A program made the translations under genes and the position numbers. From Wenzhouxiangella sp. XN201 (lineage in GTDB: Bacteria; Pseudomonadota; Gammaproteobacteria; Xanthomonadales; Wenzhouxiangellaceae), in assembly GCF_011008905.1 (NCBI RefSeq), contig NZ_JAAIVI010000020.1, positions 1 to 64,000 of the forward strand: a stretch of DNA of 64,000 nt, in the 5' to 3' direction. Under the pieces are notes generated by a model that was not told where the DNA came from, searched no databases, and saw only the letters and a program-made list of their open reading frames with translations. How positions within the stretch are numbered: position 1 is the first letter of the stretch; each line of letters begins with the position of its first letter. Below are positions 52,751 through 62,265 of the stretch, one piece after another.

Positions 52751-53761
52751 TCAGGCGGCGGCCGACAGTGTCGGATTGATGCCGGCGGCCAGCGCGTCGA
52801 AGTAGTCGCGGGTCAGCGCCAGTTGCTCGCGGGTCGACTCGGCGCGATTGACGATCTGTCGGAATCCGGCATTCTCGGGCCGGTCCTTGGCGTACCAGCC
52901 CAGATGCTTGCGTGCGATCCTTACGCCCCGAGGCTCGCCGTAAAATGCGTAAAGCGCTTCCAGATGTCCCAGCAAAATGTCGCGGACGGCCGCCGGGTCC
53001 GGTTCCGGCAGGGTTTCGCCAGTCGCGAGATGGTGCGCGATTTCAGCAAAGATCCAGGGGCGCCCTTGGGCAGCGCGACCGACCAGCAGCCCGGCGGCGT
53101 CCGTGTAGGCGAGTACCTTCCGCGCTTGTTCCGGCGAATCGATGTCGCCGTTGGCCCAGACCGGGATGCGCCGTTCGGCAACGATGCGCGCGATGGTGTC
53201 GTACTCGGCCTGGCCCTGGTATTTCTGGTCGCGCGTGCGGCCATGGACGGCCAGGGCGGCGATGCCGCATTCCTCGGCGATGCGGGCGATGGCCGGTCCG
53301 TTGCGATGCGCGCCATCCCAGCCGGTGCGGATCTTGAGCGTGACCGGCACTTCGACGGCGGCGACCACCGCTTCGAGGATTTGAGCGACCAGCGGCTCGT
53401 CGCGCATCAGGGCCGAGCCGGCCCAGGCCTTGCAGACCTTCTTGGCCGGGCAACCCATGTTGATGTCGATGATCTCGGCGCCGTGGTCGACATTGAAGCG
53501 GGCCGCCTCGGCCATGCGCGCGGGCACTGTACCGGCGATCTGCACGCTGACCGGGCCCGGCTCGCCGGCGTGATCCATGCGCTCGCGTGACTTGCGGGTG
53601 TGCCACAGCGAAGGATCGGAGCTGGTCATCTCCGAGGTTGCCATGCCGGCCCCGAGCCGGCGACACAGCAGGCGGAATGGCTTGTCGGTCACGCCGGCCA
53701 TCGGCGCCAGGCCAAGTCCTGGCGCGATCCGGTGGCGGCCGATTTGAAAATCAAGAGTCAT
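52751..53761 (-). CDS. dusB: tRNA-dihydrouridine synthase (DusB-like)
   Basis: 336 residues, FMN TIM barrel. LAPMAGVTDKPFRLLCRRLG, VQIAGTVPARMAEAARF, INMGCPAKKVCKAWAGSALM with catalytic Cys in the GCPA/KVCK region, VTLKIRTGWDG, VHGRTRDQKYQGQAEYD, WANGDIDSPEQA and LLVGRAAQGRPWIF. It reduces uridine to dihydrouridine in tRNA. In many proteobacteria dusB precedes fis, but none is present here; on its left side it converges with the sirtuin. Confidence 0.95.
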   Translation of the reverse strand: MTLDFQIGRHRIAPGLGLAPMAGVTDKPFRLLCRRLGAGMATSEMTSSDPSLWHTRKSRERMDHAGEPGPVSVQIAGTVPARMAEAARFNVDHGAEIIDINMGCPAKKVCKAWAGSALMRDEPLVAQILEAVVAAVEVPVTLKIRTGWDGAHRNGPAIARIAEECGIAALAVHGRTRDQKYQGQAEYDTIARIVAERRIPVWANGDIDSPEQARKVLAYTDAAGLLVGRAAQGRPWIFAEIAHHLATGETLPEPDPAAVRDILLGHLEALYAFYGEPRGVRIARKHLGWYAKDRPENAGFRQIVNRAESTREQLALTRDYFDALAAGINPTLSAAA

Positions 53762-53853
53762 TCAAGTGCCCGCGAAGTCCCGAGCATTTCATTGTACGAT
53801 GAGCGTCAGGGAGACTCCACGCGGGCGCCAAGTGAAGGGAGCAAGTCGCCATC

Positions 53854-54267
53854 ATGAACAACGAATCCGAACGTCGCCGCTTCCACCGGTTTCCCTTCGA
53901 AGCCGAATGCGAACTTGTTCTGCCAGACAATAGCCGGCATGACTGCGAGTTGCTGGACCTGTCGATCAACGGCGCGCTGGTGTCCCTGCAACACCCCGAG
54001 CTCTTCGACGAAGCCCGCGAAAGCGATCTGCAACTGCACCTGACCGGGTTGGTGCGCGGAGACCGGGTCGACATATCTTCCCTGGTCCGCGCCGTGCGCG
54101 TGCAGGGCGATCGTATTGCCTGCCGGTTCTCGGGAATGGATGCCGACAGTTTCGACCATCTCAAAACCCTGGTGGCCGACAACCTCGGCGACATCTCGCT
54201 GCTCGACCGGGAGTTGACCCAGCTCGACTACTGGCCGCTGGTCTCTCCCGACGACGACTCGCCGTGA
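53854..54267 (+). CDS. PilZ-domain protein
   Basis: 137 residues, a stand-alone PilZ domain. The cyclic-di-GMP signature is present: RRRFHRF (RxxxR) near the N-terminus and DLSINGALV (D-x-S-x-x-G) at about residue 37. It should bind c-di-GMP and change partner activity, in motility, attachment or polymer export. A purine-rich site (GAAGGGAGC) precedes the ATG. Its 3' end overlaps the convergent engB gene by 40 bp. Confidence 0.9.
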   Translation: MNNESERRRFHRFPFEAECELVLPDNSRHDCELLDLSINGALVSLQHPELFDEARESDLQLHLTGLVRGDRVDISSLVRAVRVQGDRIACRFSGMDADSFDHLKTLVADNLGDISLLDRELTQLDYWPLVSPDDDSP

Positions 54268-54869
54268 TGGTCGACCCACGCCAGCCAGTTGCTCATCACA
54301 GCCTCGAGTTCTTCCAGTCCCTGGCCGGTGGTGGCCGAAAACAGCTGAACGCCCACCGAAGCGTCGACTGAACGGCGCACCGTCATCAAGGCTTCCTTCT
54401 GCTTGCCGTGGCCGAGCTTGTCGGCCTTGGTCAGCACCAGGTGCAGCGGCAGACCCTGGGCGCCTGCCCAGTTGGCCAGGTCGACATCGCCGGGCTTCAA
54501 CGGGTGGCGCACATCCATGACGATCACCAGGCCGGCCAGCGCCTGGCGCTTTTCGAGATAGCCCTGGATCAATCCCTTCCAGTGACGCTTGAGCTCGCCG
54601 CCGACGCGGGCGAAGCCGTAGCCGGGCAGGTCGACCAGGTGGTGGTCCTCGTCGAGCTGGAAGAACACCAACTGGCGGGTGCGACCCGGCGTACGGCTGG
54701 TGCGCGCCAGCGATTTCTGCCGACACAGGCGGTTGATCAGGCTCGACTTGCCCGCATTGGATCGCCCGGCGATCGCCACTTCCACGCCGCGATCGGCCGG
54801 CAATTGCGACGGGTTGTGGACGCTGATCAGGTATTCGGCACGCTGGAGCAGCGTCTGGATGGCTTGCAT
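54228..54869 (-). CDS. engB: Ribosome-biogenesis GTP-binding protein EngB (YihA/YsxC)
   Basis: 213 residues. G1 GRSNAGKSSLINRL, G2 region TSRTPGRTRQL, G3 DLPGYGFA, G4 LTKADK. Essential GTPase for large ribosomal subunit assembly in most bacteria. Divergent from the cytochrome c4 gene across 77 bp, an arrangement common in gammaproteobacteria, and overlapping the PilZ gene tail in convergent orientation. Confidence 0.96.
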   Translation of the reverse strand: MQAIQTLLQRAEYLISVHNPSQLPADRGVEVAIAGRSNAGKSSLINRLCRQKSLARTSRTPGRTRQLVFFQLDEDHHLVDLPGYGFARVGGELKRHWKGLIQGYLEKRQALAGLVIVMDVRHPLKPGDVDLANWAGAQGLPLHLVLTKADKLGHGKQKEALMTVRRSVDASVGVQLFSATTGQGLEELEAVMSNWLAWVDHHGESSSGETSGQ

Positions 54870-54880
54870 CGGGATTCAGG

Positions 54881-54910
54881 CTGGCACGGCAGAAGCGTAG
54901 AGGCGATAAT
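54881..54910 (+). promoter_or_regulatory. Candidate promoter of the cytochrome c4 gene
   Basis: CTGGCA (54881-54886), 18 nt, GATAAT (54905-54910): 4/6 and 5/6 matches, 36 nt before the ATG. Confidence 0.4.
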
Positions 54911-54946
54911 ATCAGGTTCAGACTTTGACTCAGGAGTAGTAGTGAA

Positions 54947-55570
54947 ATGGCTCGATTCTTGGTGATGCTATTGGCATCGGTGCCGCTTCTGGCCCAGGCG
55001 CAGCTGGTCGGCGATCCGGAGGCCGGTGAGGAGAACGCCGCCGTGTGTGCGTCCTGCCACGGCATGGACGGCAATTCCCAGGTTCCGATCTGGCCGAAGC
55101 TGGCGGGGCAGCACGAGGACTATGCCACGCGCCAGTCGATTCTGATCCGCGAGCAGCAACGGGAGGTGCCGGAAATGTATCCGATCGTGGCCGATATGAG
55201 CGATCAGGAACTGGCCGACATCGCCGCCTACTACGAGCAACAGTCCCTGAAACCGGGTGTCGCCGACGAGGCCCTGGTCGATGCCGGCGAAGCCGTTTAC
55301 AACGCCGGCAATGACGAGACCGGCGTACCGGCCTGTACGGCCTGTCACGGACCGGCGGGGATGGGGATTCCCGGCGCGTACTATCCGCGCGTGGCCGGTC
55401 AGCATGCCGACTACACGGCCAAGCGTCTGAACCAATACCGCGACGGTGTCAACAGCGGCGACGACGATGCCTACAGCAACATCATGGTGGCGGTGGCCAA
55501 GAACCTCAGCGACGAGGAAATCGAAGCCGTCAGCTCCTATATCGAGGGGCTCCACCAGGCTCGGTGGTAA
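54947..55570 (+). CDS. Dihaem cytochrome c4
   Basis: 207 residues with a signal peptide (FLVMLLASVPLLAQAQ). Two cytochrome c domains, each with CxxCH: CASCHG (Cys34, Cys37, His38) and CTACHG (Cys130, Cys133, His134), and Met ligands in PEMYPIVADMS and SNIMVAVAKNL. LAGQHEDYATRQ and VAGQHADYTAKRL are the typical c4 repeats. It carries electrons in the periplasm to terminal oxidases. It is followed by a DsbA-like gene, a conserved pairing in gammaproteobacteria. Confidence 0.95.
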   Translation: MARFLVMLLASVPLLAQAQLVGDPEAGEENAAVCASCHGMDGNSQVPIWPKLAGQHEDYATRQSILIREQQREVPEMYPIVADMSDQELADIAAYYEQQSLKPGVADEALVDAGEAVYNAGNDETGVPACTACHGPAGMGIPGAYYPRVAGQHADYTAKRLNQYRDGVNSGDDDAYSNIMVAVAKNLSDEEIEAVSSYIEGLHQARW

Positions 55571-55666
55571 GGTAGGAAACCGTTTCAGTCAGGGTGCCGT
55601 GCTGGAACTCGCACGAATCCTGTGGGTCTGACAGGCTCGACTAATGACATTATCTCGGAGATCACT

Positions 55667-56368
55667 ATGCGCAACCTGGTGAACATCGTCTCGGGCCTGG
55701 CCCTGCTGGCCAGCGGCTCGGTACTCGCCCAGCCTTTCGAGGAGGGGCAGCATTACGAGAAGATCGGCAGCCCGGTTTCCATGCCCGAGGACCGGGTCGT
55801 CGTCACCGACGGCTTCGGTTATCCCTGCCCGGCCTGCCGGCGCTTCCTGCCCTTCATGGATTCCTGGAAGGAAGGCCAGCCCGACTATGTCGAGGTGGAG
55901 CATCTGCCGATCGCACTGCAGCCGGGATGGGACCTGTTCGCGCGGGCCTATTACACCGCCGAAGTCATGGGCATTGCCGACGAGACGCATGAAGCGATGT
56001 TCAAGGCGCTGCACGACGAACGCCGCCAGTTCCGGAGCTTCGAAGATATTTCCGGTTTCTATGCCGATTACGGGGTCGAAGCCTCGAGCTTCCGCAACAC
56101 CTCCGAGTCGTTTGCGGTCGACGCCAAGCTGCGACAGAACCGCAACGACGTGCGCACCTACGGTATTCGCAGTACACCCACGGTGATCGTGCAGGGCAAG
56201 TGGCGTGTCAGCCCCAACGGCTTCGGCAGCTACGAGGAAATGCTCGAAGTCATTGAATTCCTGGTCGAGCGTGAAGCCGAGGCGCTCGGGCTCACCGATG
56301 CCGGTAATGAGACTGCCGACGCGCACAAGGAGGTCGTCGAGCCGGAACAGGCTGACGACAACGCCTGA
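55667..56368 (+). CDS. dsbA: DsbA-family thiol:disulfide interchange protein
   Basis: 233 residues with a signal peptide (IVSGLALLASGSVLAQ). A thioredoxin fold with active site CPAC (Cys54, Cys57) rather than CPHC, and the cis-Pro loop GIRSTPTVIVQGKWRV. The helical insert (YYTAEVMGIADETHEAMFKAL) is typical of DsbA. It forms disulfides in exported proteins. CGGAG precedes ATG 55667. The CPAC dipeptide should change redox potential compared with classical DsbA. Downstream of cytochrome c4 and 5 bp from the EEP-family gene. Confidence 0.93.
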   Translation: MRNLVNIVSGLALLASGSVLAQPFEEGQHYEKIGSPVSMPEDRVVVTDGFGYPCPACRRFLPFMDSWKEGQPDYVEVEHLPIALQPGWDLFARAYYTAEVMGIADETHEAMFKALHDERRQFRSFEDISGFYADYGVEASSFRNTSESFAVDAKLRQNRNDVRTYGIRSTPTVIVQGKWRVSPNGFGSYEEMLEVIEFLVEREAEALGLTDAGNETADAHKEVVEPEQADDNA

Positions 56369-56373
56369 AGCTC

Positions 56374-57189
56374 GTGGGCGGGCCGCGCCGGCAGCTGAAG
56401 CTGCTGAGCTACAACATCCAGGCCGGGACTTCCACCGGACGTTATCGCGAGTACGTAACGCGTAGCTGGCGCCAGGTCCTGCCCAACAACCAGCGTGTCG
56501 TCAATCTCGACGCCATTGCCGACCTGGTCGAGGACTACGACATCGTCGCGCTGCAGGAAGTCGATTGTGGCAGCCTGCGTTCGGGGTTCCTGAACCAGGC
56601 GAAGTACCTGGCCACCCACGCCCGCTTTCCCCACTGGAATCACCAGGGCAACCGCAAGGTCGGCATCGTTGCCCATGCCGGCAACGGCCTGCTCAGTCGG
56701 ATCGAGCCGAGCTGGATCGACGAGCACCGCCTGCCCGGAGCCATTCCGGGCAGAGGCGCCATGGTGGTGCGTTTCGGTGAAGGCGATCGTGCGTTATGGC
56801 TGGTGGTGCTGCACCTGGCGCTGGGACGCCGGGCGCGCTGGCAACAGCTCGACTACGTGGCCTCGCTGGTCCGGACCTATCCGCACGTGGTCGTCATGGG
56901 CGACTTCAACAGCGGGCCCGGCTCGCGTGAGGTGCGCGCCTTCTGCGATCGCGCCGGACTGGTCCTGCCGGGTGAACCGGTTCTGACGTTTCCCTCCTGG
57001 CAGCCGCAGCGCGCCATCGACCACATTCTGGTCTCGCCGAACATGCATGTCAGTGAACTGCGTGCTCTGCCGGTGACCTACTCCGATCACCAGCCCCTGT
57101 CCATGATTGTAGACCTGGGTGATGAGGTCGAACTACCAGGCCATGCGCAGCGCAACGAGTACCAGCACGACGCCGAACAGACGTCGTAG
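56374..57189 (+). CDS. Endonuclease/exonuclease/phosphatase-family protein
   Basis: 271 residues with the EEP fold: LLSYNIQAGTS (Asn), ALQEVDCGS (Glu), LHLALG, VVMGDFNSGPGS (Asp-Asn), AIDHILVSP (Asp-His) and TYSDHQPLSM (catalytic His). It is a metal-dependent phosphodiesterase, acting on nucleic acid, phospholipid headgroups or other substrates. The start is a GTG at 56374, 5 bp after the dsbA stop. The same order (c4, DsbA, EEP) is seen in other gammaproteobacteria as I recall. The 3' end overlaps the convergent TauE gene by 57 bp. Confidence 0.88.
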   Translation: MGGPRRQLKLLSYNIQAGTSTGRYREYVTRSWRQVLPNNQRVVNLDAIADLVEDYDIVALQEVDCGSLRSGFLNQAKYLATHARFPHWNHQGNRKVGIVAHAGNGLLSRIEPSWIDEHRLPGAIPGRGAMVVRFGEGDRALWLVVLHLALGRRARWQQLDYVASLVRTYPHVVVMGDFNSGPGSREVRAFCDRAGLVLPGEPVLTFPSWQPQRAIDHILVSPNMHVSELRALPVTYSDHQPLSMIVDLGDEVELPGHAQRNEYQHDAEQTS

Positions 57190-57918
57190 CCCGGCGGCCG
57201 GCAGCCTGTGAGCCAGGGCTACGCCGGCCGGCGCCGCCAGCATCCCCCCCAGCCCGACCAGCAAGGCGCCGGTCAACCAGACGTGCCCCATGCTCGCGCT
57301 CGGCGGCGCGCCCGCCGGCGCGACCAGCGCAAAGGTTGCGGTTCCGGCCAGCGCGATCGGCCAGCCGCAGGCCGAGGCATTGGCCACTGCGCGGACCATG
57401 CTGTAGCCGTTGTAGACCAGGTAGGGCACATTGAAAGTACCGCCGCCGATCCCGACCAACGCCGAGGCCGCGCCGATGACGGGCCCGATCAGCCACCAGC
57501 CCCGTGGGCGGGCCTGCTGGTGGCGCGGACGGGGCGTCTTGCTGAGCATCATGCGCAGACCGATCAGCGCCGCGATCACGGCGAACACCCGCGCCAGGTC
57601 CTGGCCCGACATGATCGTTGCCAGGGCCGCCCCGGCGACAGCGCCGACGGCGACGCCCAGGCCGAGGCGAAGCAGTGTCGCCATATCGACCGCACCGCGC
57701 CGATAATGGAACCAGACGGCGCTCGCGGCAGTCAGCAACATGGTAGCTAGTGAGGTTGCGACCGCGACGGGCACGGCCAGGTCCGCGGCAAAACCGCGGT
57801 GGATGAGCAAGGCGGTCAGGGCCGGTACGATAACCAGGCCGCCGCCGATACCGAATAATCCGGCCAGGGTGCCGGCAACCAGGCCGATCAGAACGAGGAT
57901 GGCAATGGAGATCAGCAC
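57133..57918 (-). CDS. Sulfite/organosulfonate exporter TauE/SafE-family protein
   Basis: 261 residues with about eight membrane segments in two repeats. Each repeat has the conserved GIGGG: AGLFGIGGGLVIVPAL and LVGIGGGTFNVPYLVYNG. The family exports small sulfur-containing anions. The best start is GTG 57918 (VLISIAILVLIGLVAG); an open frame continues upstream to 58359 but only as antisense of slt. Divergent from slt by 54 bp. Confidence 0.88.
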   Translation of the reverse strand: MLISIAILVLIGLVAGTLAGLFGIGGGLVIVPALTALLIHRGFAADLAVPVAVATSLATMLLTAASAVWFHYRRGAVDMATLLRLGLGVAVGAVAGAALATIMSGQDLARVFAVIAALIGLRMMLSKTPRPRHQQARPRGWWLIGPVIGAASALVGIGGGTFNVPYLVYNGYSMVRAVANASACGWPIALAGTATFALVAPAGAPPSASMGHVWLTGALLVGLGGMLAAPAGVALAHRLPAAGLRRLFGVVLVLVALRMAW

Positions 57919-57972
57919 ATTCAGGCCAGCCGTGACAGGGGCGCGTGCTGGGCATGTTGGCGGGCCGGCGCG

Positions 57973-59916
57973 ATGAAAGCAAGCGTGAAGCAGGCCCTGG
58001 CCGCGATCCTGGTCGTCCTGGCATGGAGCGCGACAGCCATGGCCGATCGCCCGAGCGAGCGCGAAACCTTCCGTTCGGGTTGGGCCGCGGCCGAACGCGG
58101 CGACCAGGCCGGTATCGTCCGGGCCATTTCGCAACTGCCCGATTACCCGCTCACGCCCTATCTGCAGTTCGAGCTGTTCCGGCAACGGATCGACCGCGTT
58201 CCCACCGCGGTTGTTACGCAGTTCCTGGCCCGCCATCGTGACTGGTCTTTTTCGCCCGCGCTTGAGCGCGCCTGGCTGCGCAGCCTGGGCGAGAACGATC
58301 GTTTCGACTTGCTGATCGAGCACGGCGGCGAGAGTCGTGATGTTGAAGTCCGCTGCCACCTGGCGCGCGCTCGCATCGAACGCGGACAGACCGAGGGTCT
58401 GGCCGAGGACGTTCTCGAGCTCTGGCTTGCCGGCAGGTCACAACCCGACGCCTGCGATCCGGTCTTTGCCTGGTGGCGTCGCCAGGGGCACCTGGATGCC
58501 GAGGCGGCCTGGCAGCGGTTTCGCCTTACCATCGATGCTGGCGAGCTGCGCCTGGCCCGCTATCTGAAACGCTATCTGCCCGAGTCGGCGCAGCCCTGGG
58601 CCGATCGCTGGCTGTCGATGGCCAGCGGTATACCGACAACATTGCGCGATGCGCGGCGCTGGAGCGACCTGGAGGAGGCGCGCAACCTGGTGAGCTGGGG
58701 CTTGATGCGCCTGGCGCGCCGTGATTGGGCCATGGCGCAGGATCACTGGGAAGCCCTGTCAGGAAGTTTCGATTGGAGCGAGTCCGAACGGACTCCGATC
58801 GAGCGCGAGATCGCGTTGTTCCGGGCCGTGGCACTCGATGGGGATGCCCTGTCGGCCATCGATGCGCTATCCGAGTCCGGCCGCGACGAGCAGATGCTGG
58901 CCTGGCGTGCGCGCGCTGCCATGGCCGAGGGCGAGTGGCGGGAAGTGCTGGCCAGCATCGAAGCCATGCCCCTGCGCGAGCAGGGTCGCTCACGCTGGCG
59001 CTACTGGCGCGGTCGTGCGCTGGCCGAACTCGGCCGTCCGGATGCCCTGATCGCCTTCAGCTCGCTCAGTGCCGAGGCCGACTATTACGGTTTTCTCGCC
59101 GCAAGCCTGATGGGGCAGTCGCTGGTGATTTGTCCCGAAACCATCCAGCCGGACGCCGCCATCCAGCGTCGCCTGTTGCGCGATGCCGAGTTCGAGCGGG
59201 TCCTCGAATTGTTCCATGTCGGGCTGCCCTGGCATGGGCGCAGTACCTGGCGCCACCTGTCGCAGCGCCTGATCGCGCGCGAGTTCGAACAGGCAGCCCT
59301 GATCGCGGCTGGCCAGGGCTGGCACCACCTGGCCATCACCGCGCTCAACCAGACCGGTCGCCGACAGGCCTATTCCTGGCGCTTTCCGATGGCGGCCAAG
59401 GGTACGGTGCTGGCCGAGGCGCGCCGCCATGGCGTCGATCCGGCCCTGGTCTATGGTCTGATGCGGGCCGAGTCTGCGATGCAGGCCGATGCCCGCTCCT
59501 CGGCGGGGGCGATGGGCTTGTTGCAGCTGATGCCGACCACGGCACAGGCTGTGGCCCGGCGGCAAGGACTGCAATGGCGCGGCGCCGGTTCCCTGCATGA
59601 TCCCGAGACCAACGTGCCCCTCGGGGTCGCTCATCTGGCCGAACTGCAGGAAGAATTCGATGGCGACTGGGTGCGCGTGGCCGCCGCCTACAATGCCGGG
59701 CGCAACGCCGTCCGGCGCTGGCTCGATGAGCGTCCGGCACTGGCTCCCGACGTCTGGATCGAGACCCTGCCTTACTACGAGACACGTGACTACGTACCGC
59801 GGGTACTGGCCTTCGCCACCATCTATGAGTGGCAGCTCGAGCGTCAGCCCGGGCTTCTGCCTGGCCAGGTCCTGCCCGGCCAGCCGGCGCCCTCGGGCTT
59901 TGCCTGCCCGCCGTAA
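57973..59916 (+). CDS. slt: Soluble lytic murein transglycosylase
   Basis: 647 residues. A signal peptide (AILVVLAWSATAMA) is followed by the U-shaped helical superhelix (about 30-460) and a C-terminal lysozyme-like domain: LMRAESAM with catalytic Glu500, SSAGAMGLLQLMPTTAQ and VAAAYNAGRNAVRRWL. It cuts peptidoglycan glycan strands, leaving 1,6-anhydro ends, in the periplasm. Length and layout match E. coli Slt70. Confidence 0.95.
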   Translation: MKASVKQALAAILVVLAWSATAMADRPSERETFRSGWAAAERGDQAGIVRAISQLPDYPLTPYLQFELFRQRIDRVPTAVVTQFLARHRDWSFSPALERAWLRSLGENDRFDLLIEHGGESRDVEVRCHLARARIERGQTEGLAEDVLELWLAGRSQPDACDPVFAWWRRQGHLDAEAAWQRFRLTIDAGELRLARYLKRYLPESAQPWADRWLSMASGIPTTLRDARRWSDLEEARNLVSWGLMRLARRDWAMAQDHWEALSGSFDWSESERTPIEREIALFRAVALDGDALSAIDALSESGRDEQMLAWRARAAMAEGEWREVLASIEAMPLREQGRSRWRYWRGRALAELGRPDALIAFSSLSAEADYYGFLAASLMGQSLVICPETIQPDAAIQRRLLRDAEFERVLELFHVGLPWHGRSTWRHLSQRLIAREFEQAALIAAGQGWHHLAITALNQTGRRQAYSWRFPMAAKGTVLAEARRHGVDPALVYGLMRAESAMQADARSSAGAMGLLQLMPTTAQAVARRQGLQWRGAGSLHDPETNVPLGVAHLAELQEEFDGDWVRVAAAYNAGRNAVRRWLDERPALAPDVWIETLPYYETRDYVPRVLAFATIYEWQLERQPGLLPGQVLPGQPAPSGFACPP

Positions 59917-59961
59917 GGCCGGGACCAGTAGAATGAGTCCAGGTCTCTGCTGGACTGACTG

Positions 59962-60915
59962 ATGAAGGTATTGATTCTGGGTGGCTCGGGTTTCGTCGGC
60001 TCGCATCTGACGCGCCGTCTTTCCCGGGACGGGCACGCCGTCACCGTGGTTACCCGTTACGCGCCGGGCTGCAAGCATCTGAGCGTGGTCCCGCAGACCA
60101 CCATCCGCCAGTTCGATCCCTACGACGAGGGTCGCCTGGCCAAGGAATTGGCCGGTCACGATGCCGCCGTCAACCTGGTGGGCATCCTCAACGAGCGCGG
60201 ATTCGGCGGCAAGGGCTTCGAGCGGGCGCATGTCACGCTCATCGATTGCCTGCTTCGCGCCTGTCGCGAGGCCGGCGTGGAGCGACTGGTCCAGATGAGT
60301 TCGCTCAACGCCGGGCGCGGTGAGAGCCATTACCTGCGAACTCGGGGTGAGGGCGAAGCGCGGGTTCGCGCGGCCGCCAAGGAGGGTTGGATAACGGGCA
60401 CCATCTTCAGGCCCTCGACCATCTTCGGGCCCGACGACAGTTTTCTCAATCGCTTCGCCACCTTGCTCAAGCTCTCGCCGGTACTGCCGCTGGCGCGGCC
60501 GCAGGCGAAGTTCGCACCGGTCTATGTCGATGACGTGGTCGAGGCTTTCGCGCGCGTGCTCGAGGGTCGCCATGCCGGCAAGACGCTTGAGTTGTGCGGT
60601 TCGGAGACCTGGGCCCTTGTCGACCTGGTGCGCTGGCTGCGTGATCAGCTTTCGCTCAGACGGGCGGTGATCGGCCTGCCGGACATCCTTGGGCGAGCCC
60701 AGGGCCTGGCCTTCGATTTCGTCCCCGGCAAGCCGTTCTCGAGCGACAATTTCCGCTCGCTCAAGCTCGACAGTGTCTGTTCATCCAACGGTTTCTCGGC
60801 CCTGGGCATCGAACCGTGGGGGCTGTCCGAACGGGCGCCGAGCTGGCTGGAAGGGCGTGGCAAGCAGGCCCGTTACCAGCACTACCGGCGCCAGGCCCGG
60901 CGTGAGCGGTCCTGA
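59962..60915 (+). CDS. NDUFA9-like NAD(P)-binding short-chain dehydrogenase/epimerase
   Basis: 317 residues. The nucleotide-binding motif ILGGSGFVGSHLTRRL, then NLVGILNERGFGGKGFERAH, LVQMSSLNAG, IFRPSTIFGPDDSFLNRFA and FAPVYVDDVVEAFARVLEG match the complex I NDUFA9/atypical SDR group. The catalytic Tyr-x-x-x-Lys is degenerate (YLRTR), as in many of these, so it may bind NAD(P) without being a standard epimerase. It overlaps the cca start by 14 bp, so both are co-translated. Confidence 0.87.
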   Translation: MKVLILGGSGFVGSHLTRRLSRDGHAVTVVTRYAPGCKHLSVVPQTTIRQFDPYDEGRLAKELAGHDAAVNLVGILNERGFGGKGFERAHVTLIDCLLRACREAGVERLVQMSSLNAGRGESHYLRTRGEGEARVRAAAKEGWITGTIFRPSTIFGPDDSFLNRFATLLKLSPVLPLARPQAKFAPVYVDDVVEAFARVLEGRHAGKTLELCGSETWALVDLVRWLRDQLSLRRAVIGLPDILGRAQGLAFDFVPGKPFSSDNFRSLKLDSVCSSNGFSALGIEPWGLSERAPSWLEGRGKQARYQHYRRQARRERS

Positions 60916-62155
60916 CCGCGACCAGGATCCGGCTGCCGGCCTGACCGTCTACCGGGTCGGCGGGGTCGTCCGCGACCGCCTGCTGGGGCGCGATTCGCAG
61001 GATGCCGACCATGTCGTCGTCGGTGCCACGCCCGAGGACATGCGCGCGCGCGGCTTTCGGCCGGTCGGCAAGGACTTCCCGGTGTTCCTGCATCCCGACA
61101 GCGGCGAGGAATACGCCCTGGCGCGCACCGAGCGCAAGTCCGGGCGCGGCTACCACGGATTTGTCTTTCACACCGGTCCCGACGTCTCGCTGGAAGACGA
61201 TCTGGCGCGCCGGGATCTCACCGTCAATGCCATGGCCGAGACCGAAGACGGGCAGATCATCGATCCGCATGGCGGTCGCCGTGATCTGGAAGCCCGCGTA
61301 CTGCGCCATGTCTCGCCGGCGTTTCGCGAGGATCCCGTGCGCATCCTGCGCCTGGGCCGCTTCCACGCGCGATTGCCGGATTTTCGCATCGCCGACGAAA
61401 CACGCGAACTGTGCCGGGCCATGGTGGCCGATGGCGAAGTCGAGCACCTGGTGCCCGAACGTGTCTGGCAGGAACTGTCCGGGGCGCTGATGGCCACACG
61501 GCCGTCGCGCTTTTTTGAACTGCTGCGTGAATGCGGCGCCCTGGCCGTGCTGCTGCCCGAACTCGACCGGCTCTTCGGTGTGCCGCAGGTGGCCGAGCAC
61601 CATCCCGAGATCGATACCGGCATTCACACCCTGATGGTGGTCGATCAGGCTGCGCGGATGAATGGTTCCCTGCCGGCCCGGTTCGCCGCGCTGGTGCACG
61701 ATCTCGGCAAGGGTCTGACCCCGGCCGACCAGTTGCCCCGGCACGTCGGCCACGAAAAGGCCGGATTGGCGCCGATTCGCGCCGTGTGCGAGCGCTTGCG
61801 GGTGAGCGTCGAGTGCCGCGACCTGGCATTGCAGGTCGGTGAACATCATCTCGTCGCCCATCGGGCGGCCGAGCTGCGGCCGGAGACGGTGGTGCGGTTG
61901 TTCGAGCGCCTCGATGCCTTTCGTCGTCCCGAACGCCTCGAACCCTTCCTGCTGGCCTGCGAGGCCGATCGCCGCGGCCGCACGGGCCGCGAAGACGAAG
62001 CCTATCCGCAGGCCGATTTCCTGCGTCGTGCCCACGCCGAGGCTGCCGCGGTCGAGGCCCGGCCCTTCGTCGAGCAAGGGTTGGAAGGCCCCGCCATCGC
62101 GCAGGCGGTCCACACCGAACGTGTTCGGCGTATAGCCGCCCTCTCACGAGCGTGA
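60902..62155 (+). CDS. cca: CCA-adding tRNA nucleotidyltransferase with HD domain
   Basis: 417 residues from GTG 60902. Class II polymerase-beta-like head: [15 protein letters not shown], then DADHVVVG (metal-binding Asp pair), [28 protein letters not shown] and [16 protein letters not shown]-terminal HD phosphohydrolase domain follows ([27 protein letters not shown]), as in E. coli. It repairs or completes the 3' CCA end of tRNA. The start overlaps the NDUFA9-like gene; a longer in-frame extension to 60689 runs inside that gene and is rejected. Confidence 0.95.
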   Translation: MSGPDRDQDPAAGLTVYRVGGVVRDRLLGRDSQDADHVVVGATPEDMRARGFRPVGKDFPVFLHPDSGEEYALARTERKSGRGYHGFVFHTGPDVSLEDDLARRDLTVNAMAETEDGQIIDPHGGRRDLEARVLRHVSPAFREDPVRILRLGRFHARLPDFRIADETRELCRAMVADGEVEHLVPERVWQELSGALMATRPSRFFELLRECGALAVLLPELDRLFGVPQVAEHHPEIDTGIHTLMVVDQAARMNGSLPARFAALVHDLGKGLTPADQLPRHVGHEKAGLAPIRAVCERLRVSVECRDLALQVGEHHLVAHRAAELRPETVVRLFERLDAFRRPERLEPFLLACEADRRGRTGREDEAYPQADFLRRAHAEAAAVEARPFVEQGLEGPAIAQAVHTERVRRIAALSRA

Positions 62156-62265
62156 AAATCTCATCAATCCGCCGGCACCATTTGTTCTGTTCGTTGTCAA
62201 TTTACTGATCGCGAGTGCGGCATGATGCCCGCCCTCGTTACAAGAACAACATCGGAGAACCCGCC

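Noticed and set aside
57919-58359. N-terminal extension of the TauE gene
   Set aside because: Antisense to slt; membrane segment 1 of TauE starts right at GTG 57918.
58990-60573. 527-codon open frame on the minus strand
   Set aside because: Antisense to slt and the NDUFA9-like gene; no motif or start signal.
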